The notes under the pieces were generated by a model. The model searched no databases. It saw nothing but the letters and a program-made list of their open reading frames with translations, and was not told the DNA's origin. Made by a program: the position numbers and the translations under genes. From 66-474 sp035249465 (GTDB lineage Bacteria > Pseudomonadota > Gammaproteobacteria > Xanthomonadales > Rhodanobacteraceae), in NCBI GenBank assembly GCA_035249465.1, contig DATFGL010000115.1, positions 1 to 14,678 on the forward strand: DNA of 14,678 nt, read 5' to 3'. Shown here one piece after another: positions 1 through 6,800 of this stretch (position 1 is its first letter; the number at the start of each line of letters is the position of its first letter).

Positions 1-216
1 ATGGAAGCGATGGCGCACTTGCGCGCGGCGATCGATTTCGACAATGGCTATTCGGCGGCATGGAAGCAGCTCGGGCAAGCCTGCCGGCGAGCCGGTGACG
101 CGCACGCCGCCGCCGACGCGTGGCGGCGCGGCATCACCGCCGCCGAAGCGCGGGGTGACGTGCAGGCCGCGAAGGAAATGCGGGTGTTCCTGAAGCGTCT
201 TGAAGCGGGCCGCTGA
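1..216 (+). CDS. TPR-repeat protein, C-terminal part
   Basis: This is the 3' end of a small tetratricopeptide-repeat protein; the visible 71 residues end at a TGA. Residues about 8-32 and 33-60 have the TPR helix-turn-helix spacing (small residues in the A helix, a YSAAWKQLGQA-like helix, then AGDAHAAADAWRRGI). TPR modules are protein-interaction scaffolds, and no specific partner can be read here. The ATG at position 1 lies in the middle of a repeat and at the very edge of the window, so it is probably an internal methionine and the true start lies upstream. It runs in the same direction as the SCO gene, with 98 nt between them. Function is unknown. A stand-alone short TPR protein is the best reading. 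Confidence 0.7.
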   Translation: MEAMAHLRAAIDFDNGYSAAWKQLGQACRRAGDAHAAADAWRRGITAAEARGDVQAAKEMRVFLKRLEAGR

Positions 217-255
217 ACAGCGTACGCACGGCGTGCTCCTCACCGCCGCAATGCG

Positions 256-283
256 TTCGATGCTGCGCGCATCGCGCTATCAT
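256..283 (+). promoter_or_regulatory. possible sigma70 promoter of the SCO-PCuAC pair
   Basis: TTCGAT (256-261), a 16-nt spacer and TATCAT (278-283) lie in the 98-nt gap before the SCO gene. Transcription would start near 290, giving a leader of about 25 nt. Both boxes are partial matches, so this is a weak inference. No copper-responsive operator was recognised. Confidence 0.3.
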
Positions 284-314
284 CGTCGGTTGCATCGCCG
301 TTCCGGGCACCGCC

Positions 315-914
315 ATGTCGTTCCGCCGCTCACCCGTTCGCTGGTTGTTCGCCGCCGCGGCCGTTGTGCTGCTCGCCGGTTGCGCGGCGCATCCGCAATG
401 GCAGCTCGACGACGTGCAGGGCCATTTGCCCGACCTGAAATTCAGCATGACCAATGATCTCGGCCAGCCGGTCACCGCGGCCGACTATCGCGGCAAGGTC
501 GCGTTGCTGTATTTCGGCTACACGCATTGCCCCGACGTATGCCCGCTGACGCTGGTGCACCTGCACACGGTGTTGCAGAAAATGGGCAAGGCCGCCGAGG
601 ACGTGCGCGTGCTGTTCGTGACGGTGGATCCGGTGCGCGACACGGTGCCGGTATTGCACCAGTACGTCACCGCATTCGATCCGCGCATTGTCGGACTGAC
701 CGGCACGCAGGAGGCCATCGCGCAGCTGACCAAGCGCTATCGCGCTTTCTACAAGCCCGAAACGCCGAACGACAAGGCCGGCGACTACGACGTCACGCAC
801 AGCTCCGCGATCTACGTGTTCGACCAGCAGGGCCATGCGCGCCTGCTGGCGACGCCGGGCTCGTCGAATGACGAAATCCTGCACGACCTCGATATTCTGG
901 TGAAGCAATCATGA
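315..914 (+). CDS. SCO1/SenC-family copper chaperone lipoprotein
   Basis: This is a SCO family protein of 199 residues, a thioredoxin-fold factor that delivers copper to, or reduces the cysteines of, the CuA site of CoxB. Residues 1-23 form a lipoprotein signal peptide: Arg-rich start, hydrophobic stretch, lipobox L20-A21-G22-C23. The mature protein should therefore be tethered to a membrane on the periplasmic side. The copper motif is C72-P-D-V-C76 (CxxxC), and the distal ligand is H162 in DVTHSSAIYVFD. The family stretch TVDPVRDT is at 103-110. All three copper ligands are present, so it should be active. Its TGA overlaps the ATG of the next gene (ATGA at 911-914), which indicates translational coupling with PCuAC. 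No strong Shine-Dalgarno precedes the ATG, but the signal peptide fits this start. Confidence 0.93.
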   Translation: MSFRRSPVRWLFAAAAVVLLAGCAAHPQWQLDDVQGHLPDLKFSMTNDLGQPVTAADYRGKVALLYFGYTHCPDVCPLTLVHLHTVLQKMGKAAEDVRVLFVTVDPVRDTVPVLHQYVTAFDPRIVGLTGTQEAIAQLTKRYRAFYKPETPNDKAGDYDVTHSSAIYVFDQQGHARLLATPGSSNDEILHDLDILVKQS

Positions 915-1378
915 GGGCCCGGCATGCCCGCGACCTGCTGCGCGCGTTCGCCTGCGCGGGTCTGATCGCAACTTGTGCTTCGGCGCCCGCGGCGGCTCCG
1001 GCCAGCGCCGTACGCGTCGAACAGGCGTGGATTCGCTGGTTGCCCGCCAGCCTGCCCGCGGCGGGCTATGCAACGATCGTGAATGACAGCGACGGCGTGC
1101 AGCGCCTTACCGGCGTCAGCAGCCCCGACTATGGCTCGGTGATGCTGCACCGTTCGCGCCTCGCGCAAGGCGACAGCACGATGGAAATGGTCGATCACCT
1201 CGACGTTCCCGCGCACGGCAGCGTCAAACTCGCGCCGGGCGGCTACCACCTGATGCTCTCGCACGCGAAGCACCCGGTGAACCCCGGCGACAAGATCCCG
1301 ATGCGCCTGCGCTTCGCCGACGGCAGCGTGCTTCAGGTGGACTTTTCCGTGCTGCCCGCCAACGCGTCCGGGCCCTGA
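911..1378 (+). CDS. PCuAC-family periplasmic copper(I) chaperone
   Basis: This is a PCuAC (PF04314) protein of 155 residues. Family members bind Cu(I) in the periplasm and pass it to SCO or directly to oxidase subunit II. Residues 1-33 form a signal peptide with probable cleavage near the Ala-rich APAAAPASA segment. The diagnostic copper motif H-X10-M-X21-H-X-M is exact: H80, M91, H113 and M115. AGYATIVN at 51-58 matches the family core. The start codon overlaps the stop of the SCO gene, so the two are translated as a pair. The two proteins are known to cooperate in CuA assembly, which fits the oxidase cluster next door. The last 46 nt overlap the convergent 3' end of ctaG. Confidence 0.93.
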   Translation: MRARHARDLLRAFACAGLIATCASAPAAAPASAVRVEQAWIRWLPASLPAAGYATIVNDSDGVQRLTGVSSPDYGSVMLHRSRLAQGDSTMEMVDHLDVPAHGSVKLAPGGYHLMLSHAKHPVNPGDKIPMRLRFADGSVLQVDFSVLPANASGP

Positions 1379-2259
1379 GTGCGCGCGACCACGCGCGCCC
1401 GCCACGCTTCGCGTCGCGCCTTCCGCGACGGCAGCCGCCCCCGCGAATCGAGTGACAGCCAGTGGCCGAACGCGACGGCCGCCGCAAGCACGCTCATCAT
1501 AGCGCCCGGTATCCACAGGATCAGGCCGCCCAGGTATTGGTCGGTGGCAGGCGTGATGCCGTTGAACGCGCGCCCGCACAGGCTGTAGATCGGATACAGA
1601 TCCTTGCTGGTGAACGTGATGTACGCGCCGGCCAGGATCAGCGGCACCATCACCAGCATTTCGACGAGTACGCGCATGCCGGGCGACAGCCGCGCGGGCG
1701 GTTTGGGGCGGCTGTCGAGGATCAGCCACCAGTACAGCAGTCCCGCCAGGACCATGCTCCAGTTCATCACGCGATACAGGCGCCAATCGAGCATCGCGTA
1801 GAACAGCACGGATGGCCACAGCCAGAACAGCATCACGCCGACGAACACGAACGACGCGATCCACGGATTGAGCAGGAAGGCGGAAACCCCGCGCCAGGGC
1901 GCGCTTCGCACGGATGGACGCAGCCAACGGATCCGCCAACGCAGCGGCAACCCGCTGCGCAATGTCGCACCGGGATACGCCAGCACGACCATGAAAGGAC
2001 CGAGGTGCTGCAGGCCGAACTGCTGCAGGCGGTTCACGAAGAATTCGTGCTCGGCGTAATAGTCGAGATGCGTGTGCAGGCTGAAATAGATGACAAACAG
2101 GCCGAGCCAGAACAACAGCTGCCGGTGCCACGGGGCCGTCGCCGGCGAGCGCCGCGCACCGCGCCAGTACAACCACACGGCGAACGCGAACGCGACGACC
2201 GCGGTGGCCGAGGGCTCCCAGGGGATCCACCAGCGCAGGAAATCCATCAACGCGTTCAA
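1333..2259 (-). CDS. ctaG: CtaG (caa3-type) cytochrome c oxidase assembly protein
   Basis: This is a polytopic membrane protein of 308 residues of the CtaG/PF09678 family, which is needed for copper (CuB) loading of caa3/aa3 oxidases in Bacillus and actinobacteria. About seven hydrophobic segments are visible. The stretch LHTHLDYYAEHEFF near residues 61-74, with several histidines facing one membrane side, and GLQHLGPFMVV after it are typical of the family and are candidate copper ligands. It is not related to Cox11, which is also called CtaG in proteobacteria. The start is TTG at 2259 with AGGTGA four nt upstream. An ATG at 2247 is possible but its spacing from that site is too long. It follows the GGDEF/EAL gene by 57 nt and is probably the last gene of that operon. 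The C-terminal 46 nt lie antisense to the PCuAC gene. Confidence 0.88.
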   Translation of the reverse strand: MNALMDFLRWWIPWEPSATAVVAFAFAVWLYWRGARRSPATAPWHRQLLFWLGLFVIYFSLHTHLDYYAEHEFFVNRLQQFGLQHLGPFMVVLAYPGATLRSGLPLRWRIRWLRPSVRSAPWRGVSAFLLNPWIASFVFVGVMLFWLWPSVLFYAMLDWRLYRVMNWSMVLAGLLYWWLILDSRPKPPARLSPGMRVLVEMLVMVPLILAGAYITFTSKDLYPIYSLCGRAFNGITPATDQYLGGLILWIPGAMMSVLAAAVAFGHWLSLDSRGRLPSRKARREAWRARVVARTQGPDALAGSTEKST

Positions 2260-2263
2260 GACA

Positions 2264-2269
2264 TCACCT
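2264..2269 (-). promoter_or_regulatory. Shine-Dalgarno that decides the ctaG TTG start
   Basis: On the minus strand AGGTGA lies 4 nt before TTG (2259-2257) and 16 nt before the in-frame ATG (2247-2245). The spacing favours the TTG start, though 4 nt is short. Confidence 0.5.
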
Positions 2270-2316
2270 GCTGCACACGAAGGCTTGCCGCGAAAACCGC
2301 CCGCGGCAACCGTGTA

Positions 2317-4503
2317 TCACAACACAACGGAGCCGCGCTCGCCAGCCTTCCGGCCCGCCTTGCCGGCCGCGAGTTCGATCAGGAATCCGGGCACCGCATC
2401 CACCTCGAGCGGGCGCGCGTACAGGAATCCCTGCAACAGGTCGCAGCCGAATTCGCGCAGCATCTGCATCTGTTCGGCGGTTTCCACGCCCTCGGCGACG
2501 ACCTGCAGGCCCAGGCTGCGGCCGAGCGCGATGATGGAGCGCACGATCGCGCGGTCGCCCGACTCCGTCATCAGGTTGCGTACGAAGGCGCGGTCGATCT
2601 TGATCTGGTTGACGGTCAGGTTCTTGAGCGATTCGAGATTGGAATAGCCGGTGCCGAAGTCGTCGATCGACACCCGCAGGCCGCTCGCCGTCAGGGTTTC
2701 CAGCAACGGCAAGCCGCCCTTCACATCCTGGACCAGGTGCCGCTCGGTGATTTCCAGCATCAACTCGTCGTTGCCCACGCCATGCTTGCGCATGGCCTCG
2801 GCAAGCACGTCCTGGAAGGCGCCGCCCACACGCAGTTGCATGCCCGAGACATTGATGCCGACATAGAACGCCGGCAGGCCGACGTGTTTCCACGCCGCCA
2901 ACTGGCGGCACGCTTCCTCGACCACCCATGCGCCGATGGATTCGATCAGCCGCGATTCCTCGGCCAGCCCGATGAATGAGCTGGGACCGACCACGCCCAT
3001 GCCGGGGCGATTCCAGTACAACAGCGCCTCGAAGCCGCGGATGCGATTCGCGCGCGCGTCCACGATCGGCTGGTAGCGCAGCACGAACTGCGAGCGCACG
3101 ATCGCGGCGCGCAACGCAGACTGCATGTCGTGGCGCCAGGTCACGGCCTCGCCCATCCACGGCAGGAAGCGCAGTACCGTGTTGCCGCCCTCGGCCTTGG
3201 CACGGAACAAGGCGGTGTCGGCCTCGCGCACCAGGTTCTCGGCATCCGTCGCATCGTCGGGGAAGATGCTGAAACCCGCGCTGGCAGCGATGTCCAGCGA
3301 CCGGCCTTCGATATCGACCGGCTGGCAGATCCGTTCGATCAGGCGCCGCGTCATGATTTCGGCCGCGGCGGCATCGGTGTCGGGCAGCAGCAGCAGGAAT
3401 TCGTCGCCACCAAACCGGCACAACACGTCGCCCTCGCGCACGCCTTCGCTCAACCGCTGCGCCACCGTGCAGATCACGTCGTCGCCCACGCTGTGGCCGG
3501 CGGTGTCGTTGATCTCCTTGAAGTTGTCGAGGTCGAAAAACGCGACCGCCAGCGGCCGCGCGCCATGCCGAGCCGCCGCCAGCGCCTGCGCGAACTGGCC
3601 GCGCATGTGGGTGCGATTGGGCAAACCCGTAAGCGGATCGAAGTAGGCAAGATGGCGTATGCGCGCCTGCGCGTAACGCAGCTCGGCGGTGTCGATGCAG
3701 ACGTGGATGTGGAACGCGACTTCGCCCGAAGAGTCGCGCACCGCGACCACCGAGCTGTCGAGCGCCTTGCCCTCGCCATTGCGGCGGCGCCAGGCGATTT
3801 CGCCGCTCCACTTGTCGAATTCACGCAGCGCGTGGTCGCAGGCGCGTGTCGCGGCGGACGGGATCTGCATGTCGCGCACCGGCCGTCCCGTCAGCTCCTC
3901 GCGCCCGTATCCAGTCACGCGCATGAAGGCGCTGTTGACCGATACGATGCGCTGGACGGGATCGCTGATGAGGATGCCGTCGCTGCTGGCCTCGAACACG
4001 CTGGCCGCGATCTGCAACTGGCGCTCGTCGCGCAGGCGGTCGGTGATGTCGGTGTAGGAACCGGCCACCCGCACCGGCGTTCCGTCCTCGGCATATTGCG
4101 CGACGCTCCGTGCCAGGATGGTCAGCACCCGGCCGTCGCGGGCGCGCAGGCGCATCACCCGTTGGAGTTCGTCGCGGTGATGCTGCTCCAGGTGTCCGTA
4201 CAGGGCCGCGTGCGCGACCTCGTAATCCTCGGGCTCCATGATCCGCTTGAGGCCGTCGGGGCCGCACAATTCGGTTTCGTCGTACCCGAGCATCTGGTAC
4301 ACGCGCGGCGAAAAGTAGATGCTTTGCGTGACGAGGTCGTAATCGAAGATGCCGTCGTTGGCGCCTTCCGCGACCAGCATGTAGCGCTCGCGGCTGGCCC
4401 TCAACTCGCTCAGGATGCCGCGCTGCTTGCGCAACGCCCACGCCGCCAGCGCGATGCTGATCAACGATGCAACGATCGCGACCACCAGCAGGATCACGTT
4501 CAA
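2317..4503 (-). CDS. membrane-anchored PAS-PAS-GGDEF-EAL cyclic-di-GMP enzyme
   Basis: This is a 728-residue signalling protein that makes and/or degrades cyclic-di-GMP. Residues 3-24 form one transmembrane helix. Two PAS domains follow (about 36-160 and 163-285), and then GGDEF (about 287-450; DPLTGLPN at 289, metal Asp D324/D326, intact GGDEF 365-369). The product-inhibition site RxxD is at 356-359. The EAL domain (about 470-715) keeps EAL 492-494, NVSG, LEITE, D614-D615 of DDFGTGYS, IKID, AEGVET and QGFLYARP, so both catalytic halves look competent. The reading frame stays open upstream across cyoE and COX15, but homology begins only here. TTG at 4503 is the best start (GGGAGG 10 nt upstream); GTG at 4497 is an alternative. 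It lies 80 nt after cyoE and 57 nt before ctaG on the same strand. What the PAS domains sense (redox or oxygen would fit) is not visible. Confidence 0.92.
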   Translation of the reverse strand: MNVILLVVAIVASLISIALAAWALRKQRGILSELRASRERYMLVAEGANDGIFDYDLVTQSIYFSPRVYQMLGYDETELCGPDGLKRIMEPEDYEVAHAALYGHLEQHHRDELQRVMRLRARDGRVLTILARSVAQYAEDGTPVRVAGSYTDITDRLRDERQLQIAASVFEASSDGILISDPVQRIVSVNSAFMRVTGYGREELTGRPVRDMQIPSAATRACDHALREFDKWSGEIAWRRRNGEGKALDSSVVAVRDSSGEVAFHIHVCIDTAELRYAQARIRHLAYFDPLTGLPNRTHMRGQFAQALAAARHGARPLAVAFFDLDNFKEINDTAGHSVGDDVICTVAQRLSEGVREGDVLCRFGGDEFLLLLPDTDAAAAEIMTRRLIERICQPVDIEGRSLDIAASAGFSIFPDDATDAENLVREADTALFRAKAEGGNTVLRFLPWMGEAVTWRHDMQSALRAAIVRSQFVLRYQPIVDARANRIRGFEALLYWNRPGMGVVGPSSFIGLAEESRLIESIGAWVVEEACRQLAAWKHVGLPAFYVGINVSGMQLRVGGAFQDVLAEAMRKHGVGNDELMLEITERHLVQDVKGGLPLLETLTASGLRVSIDDFGTGYSNLESLKNLTVNQIKIDRAFVRNLMTESGDRAIVRSIIALGRSLGLQVVAEGVETAEQMQMLREFGCDLLQGFLYARPLEVDAVPGFLIELAAGKAGRKAGERGSVVL

Positions 4504-4513
4504 TCGCAGCCAA

Positions 4514-4539
4514 CCTCCCGGCCTGGGAGCCTGGCTCCC
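4514..4539 (-). promoter_or_regulatory. competing hairpins over the GGDEF/EAL ribosome binding site
   Basis: On the minus-strand transcript, GGGAGC (4539-4534), CAG, GCTCCC (4530-4525) form a 6-bp hairpin. The middle arm can instead pair through CTCCC with the downstream GGGAG of GGGAGG (4519-4514), which is the only Shine-Dalgarno candidate for the TTG at 4503. One fold would free the site and the other would hide it. There is no U-run, so it is not a classic terminator. A regulatory role is inference. Confidence 0.35.
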
Positions 4540-4583
4540 GATACACCACCCGCGCCGGCCAGCCTGCCTGCGCCGGCTCCAGC

Positions 4584-5504
4584 TTACCCGATCCGCTGCA
4601 ACACGTATCCGCCCACCCGTGCCACGGACGCGGCCAGCCAGTGGTCGGCCAGCAGGAAGCTGAACAGGGCGATCAGGTAAACGATCGAATAGCCGAACGC
4701 GCTCATCGCGAAGCGCTCGTCCGGCGGGCGCATCAGCCGGATCGCGTAATACAGGTAGGCGATGCCCAGCACCGCTGCGCCACCGAGATACAACAGTCCG
4801 CTCATGCCGGTGAGGTACGGCAGCAGGCTCACCAGCACCAGCAGCACGGTGTAGAACAACACGTGCCAGCGGGTGTATTCGACGCCATAGACCACCGGCA
4901 GCATCGGGATGCAGGCCCGCCGGTAATCCTCGCGCCGGAAGATCGCCAGCGACCAGAAGTGCGGCGGCGTCCACACGAACACGATCAGCACCAGCAACAA
5001 GCCATAGGCCCAATCGCTCGGCGCCTGCATGCCGGTCACGGCGGCCCAGCCCAGCAGCGGAGGAATCGCACCGGCGAGACCGCCGATCACGATGTTCTGC
5101 GGCGTCGCGCGTTTCAGGAACGCCGTGTAGATCACCGCGTAACCGATCAGCCCGATGAAGGTGAGCAAGGCGGTCAGCCAGTTCACCAGCAGACCGAGGA
5201 TCAGCATTGAAGCCACACCCAGCAGCGTGGCAAACACCAACACCTGACGCGCGGTGAGCGTGCCCGTGACCAGCGGGCGATGCGCGGTGCGCGCCATCAC
5301 GCGGTCGATGCGCTGGTCGATCAACTGGTTCAGCGCCGCCGCCGATGACGATGCCATCCAGACGCCGAGCGTGCCGAACACCAACGCGCGCCAGGGCGGC
5401 ACGCCGGGCGCGGCCAGCAGCATCCCGATGATGGCGGTGAACACCAGCAACGCGACGATACGCGGCTTGGTGGCGGCAAGGTATTGGCCGGCGAGTGTGG
5501 ACAT
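4584..5504 (-). CDS. cyoE: heme O synthase (protoheme IX farnesyltransferase)
   Basis: This is a UbiA-superfamily prenyltransferase of 306 residues that adds a farnesyl group to heme B to make heme O, the substrate of COX15. It is an inner-membrane protein with about nine hydrophobic helices. The N-terminal family signature TKPRIVALLVFTA is at 12-24. The first Asp-rich prenyl-diphosphate site is N59-QLI-D63-QRI-D67, followed by MARTAHRPL. The second conserved loop, FLKRATPQNIVIGGLAGA, is also present. ATG 5504 is chosen because homologues begin with MSTL-like residues and a partial GGA lies just upstream. ATG 5513 is possible but sits in the end of a REP element, and the frame above it is repeat DNA. 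It follows COX15, the usual pairing. Confidence 0.93.
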   Translation of the reverse strand: MSTLAGQYLAATKPRIVALLVFTAIIGMLLAAPGVPPWRALVFGTLGVWMASSSAAALNQLIDQRIDRVMARTAHRPLVTGTLTARQVLVFATLLGVASMLILGLLVNWLTALLTFIGLIGYAVIYTAFLKRATPQNIVIGGLAGAIPPLLGWAAVTGMQAPSDWAYGLLLVLIVFVWTPPHFWSLAIFRREDYRRACIPMLPVVYGVEYTRWHVLFYTVLLVLVSLLPYLTGMSGLLYLGGAAVLGIAYLYYAIRLMRPPDERFAMSAFGYSIVYLIALFSFLLADHWLAASVARVGGYVLQRIG

Positions 5505-5510
5505 CTTTTC

Positions 5511-5589
5511 CATTGTAGGAGGGCAGGAAGGCCCGATCGACATTGCGCGGATGCCACGCCCAGGTCGCGGCTTCCGCCGCTCCTACAAA
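5511..5589 (-). repeat. REPIN-like pair of inverted REP sequences
   Basis: Two copies of the same design face each other. On the minus strand TTGTAGGA (5588-5581) is followed by a GCGGC/GCCGC hairpin and CGAC. On the plus strand TTGTAGGA (5513-5520) is followed by a GGGC/GCCC hairpin and CGA. TTGTAGGAGCGG-type REPs are a common dispersed repeat in Xanthomonadales and pseudomonads. The element fills the whole COX15-cyoE junction, contains the COX15 stop codon and ends at the possible cyoE start ATG 5513. Confidence 0.7.
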
Positions 5590-6800
5590 TGGCCCTCCTG
5601 CGGCGCCGGCGCTTGACTGCGGGTCAACAGCGTTACAACAGCAAACAGCAGCAGCGCCGCACCCCCGGTGTGCGCCACGGCGATCGCCAGCGGCAGGCCC
5701 AGCATCACGTTGCTGACGCCCAGCGCGACCTGCGCAAGCACCAGCACCGCCAGCGCGATGGCGTGCCAGCGCAGGCCTGCGCGGCCGGCCCTGTGCGCCA
5801 GCCACAGCACGTACACGAACACGACCGCCGCGCCGAAGCGGTGCACCATCTGGATCGCGGTGCGCGCGGCGGCATCCAGGATGCCACCCTGGAAATCCAC
5901 GCCGATGCCGCGCCACAGGATGAAACCCTGGTGAAAATCCATCGCCGGCCACCACTGGCCAAGGCAGGTCGGAAATGCCGAACCACCGATGCCGCACGCG
6001 AGCGCCGCGTAATTGGATGACGTCCAGCCGCCCAGGAAAATCTGGCACGCCAGCAACACCACGCCAATCATGGCCGCCACGAACAAACCCCTCCTTCTGG
6101 AGAGGGGCGGTGGTAAGGATTCGGGTGTGCGCAAACCTTGCCGCAAGTTCGTCCCCCCTCCCGAAGGGAGATGGGAAAAAGACAAACGCCACGCTACCCA
6201 CGCCAGCAATGCAAATGTAGCCATGCCGCCCAACAGGTGCCCGGAAACCACGATGGGCTTCAGCAGCCACGTGACGGTCCACATCCCGAGCAATGCCTGG
6301 AAGCACACCACCGCCAACGCCAGCACCGCGACGCGTCGCCAACCGGCGCCCCGCCAGAAGAAGGCCACGCCCAGCAACAACGCCTCGCCAAGCGCCGCGA
6401 GCACGCTGGCAGTCACGTAATGCCGGGCCATGTACATCGGTATCCCGATGCCGATCAGCACCACCGCCGCAACCACCAGCCCGAAGCGCCGCCGGGTCGC
6501 GAACGTCGCCACCAGCGCCTCGGCCAGCACCAGCAGGCCAAGCGTCCCGGCGGCGAAGCGATGGGTTTGTTCGCGCCAGGCCTTGTGGGTTTCGACCGGG
6601 CGGTTCGGGAACGCCTTGTCGGCCTTGGCGACGGCCGCCGGCGCGACCGGCCAGGTGACGCGCCCGTAGCAGGTCGGCCAGTCGGGGCACGACAGGCCGG
6701 CATTGGACAGGCGCACGAAAGATCCGTACATGATCAGGAAAAACGCGAGCACGCACGCGACCCACGCCAGCACGCGCAGGGACAGATTCGCCGTCGGCAT
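5583..6800 (-). CDS. ctaA: heme A synthase (COX15/CtaA)
   Basis: This is a 405-residue, eight-helix membrane enzyme that oxidises the C8 methyl of heme O to the formyl of heme A. The four histidines expected to bind the two hemes are all present: H80 (EQTHRF), H188 (SGHLLGG), H320 (MVHRFG) and H377 (AVAHTGG). The first loop has SCPDWPTCYG with C38 and C44, as in the proteobacterial group, and the second half has GGWTSSNYAALAC. ATG 6800 shares one base with the upstream TGA (TGATG), so the pair is coupled. The open frame extends above this start, but that part is antisense noise over the upstream gene. Oddity: the loop between helices 4 and 5 (about residues 209-239) is encoded by an inserted palindromic repeat. 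The TAG stop lies in a second repeat. Both heme-binding halves are intact, so activity is expected. Confidence 0.93.
   Translation of the reverse strand: MPTANLSLRVLAWVACVLAFFLIMYGSFVRLSNAGLSCPDWPTCYGRVTWPVAPAAVAKADKAFPNRPVETHKAWREQTHRFAAGTLGLLVLAEALVATFATRRRFGLVVAAVVLIGIGIPMYMARHYVTASVLAALGEALLLGVAFFWRGAGWRRVAVLALAVVCFQALLGMWTVTWLLKPIVVSGHLLGGMATFALLAWVAWRLSFSHLPSGGGTNLRQGLRTPESLPPPLSRRRGLFVAAMIGVVLLACQIFLGGWTSSNYAALACGIGGSAFPTCLGQWWPAMDFHQGFILWRGIGVDFQGGILDAAARTAIQMVHRFGAAVVFVYVLWLAHRAGRAGLRWHAIALAVLVLAQVALGVSNVMLGLPLAIAVAHTGGAALLLFAVVTLLTRSQAPAPQEGHL
6086..6178 (-). repeat. two-hairpin palindromic repeat inserted in frame in COX15
   Basis: Two hairpins of one type lie about 67 nt apart: CCCCTCC-TTCT-GGAGAGGGG (6088-6107) and CTCCC-GAA-GGGAG with flanking CCC/GGG (6155-6175). 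This CCCCTCTCC...GGAGGGG style is typical of dispersed intergenic repeats in GC-rich proteobacteria. Here the whole element is translated as an LPSGGG...PPPLSRRRG loop without breaking the frame. The protein on both sides matches the COX15 family. Element boundaries are approximate. Confidence 0.7.

Noticed and set aside
812..2230. Minus-strand open frame across SCO, PCuAC and ctaG
   Set aside because: It overlaps three genes with clear family motifs, and its own translation is Arg/Ala-rich without recognisable features.
1462..2979. Long plus-strand open frame of about 500 codons
   Set aside because: It runs antisense to ctaG and the EAL domain, is rich in Gln/His/Arg/Asp as expected from the reverse of a GC-rich gene, and shows no domain.
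4504..6765. Upstream extension of the GGDEF/EAL frame, open across cyoE and part of COX15 (giving about 1480 residues)
   Set aside because: The extension lies over two well-recognised genes in another frame, is Arg/Gly/Ala-rich without any family match, and the GGDEF protein has its own membrane helix and start near 4503.
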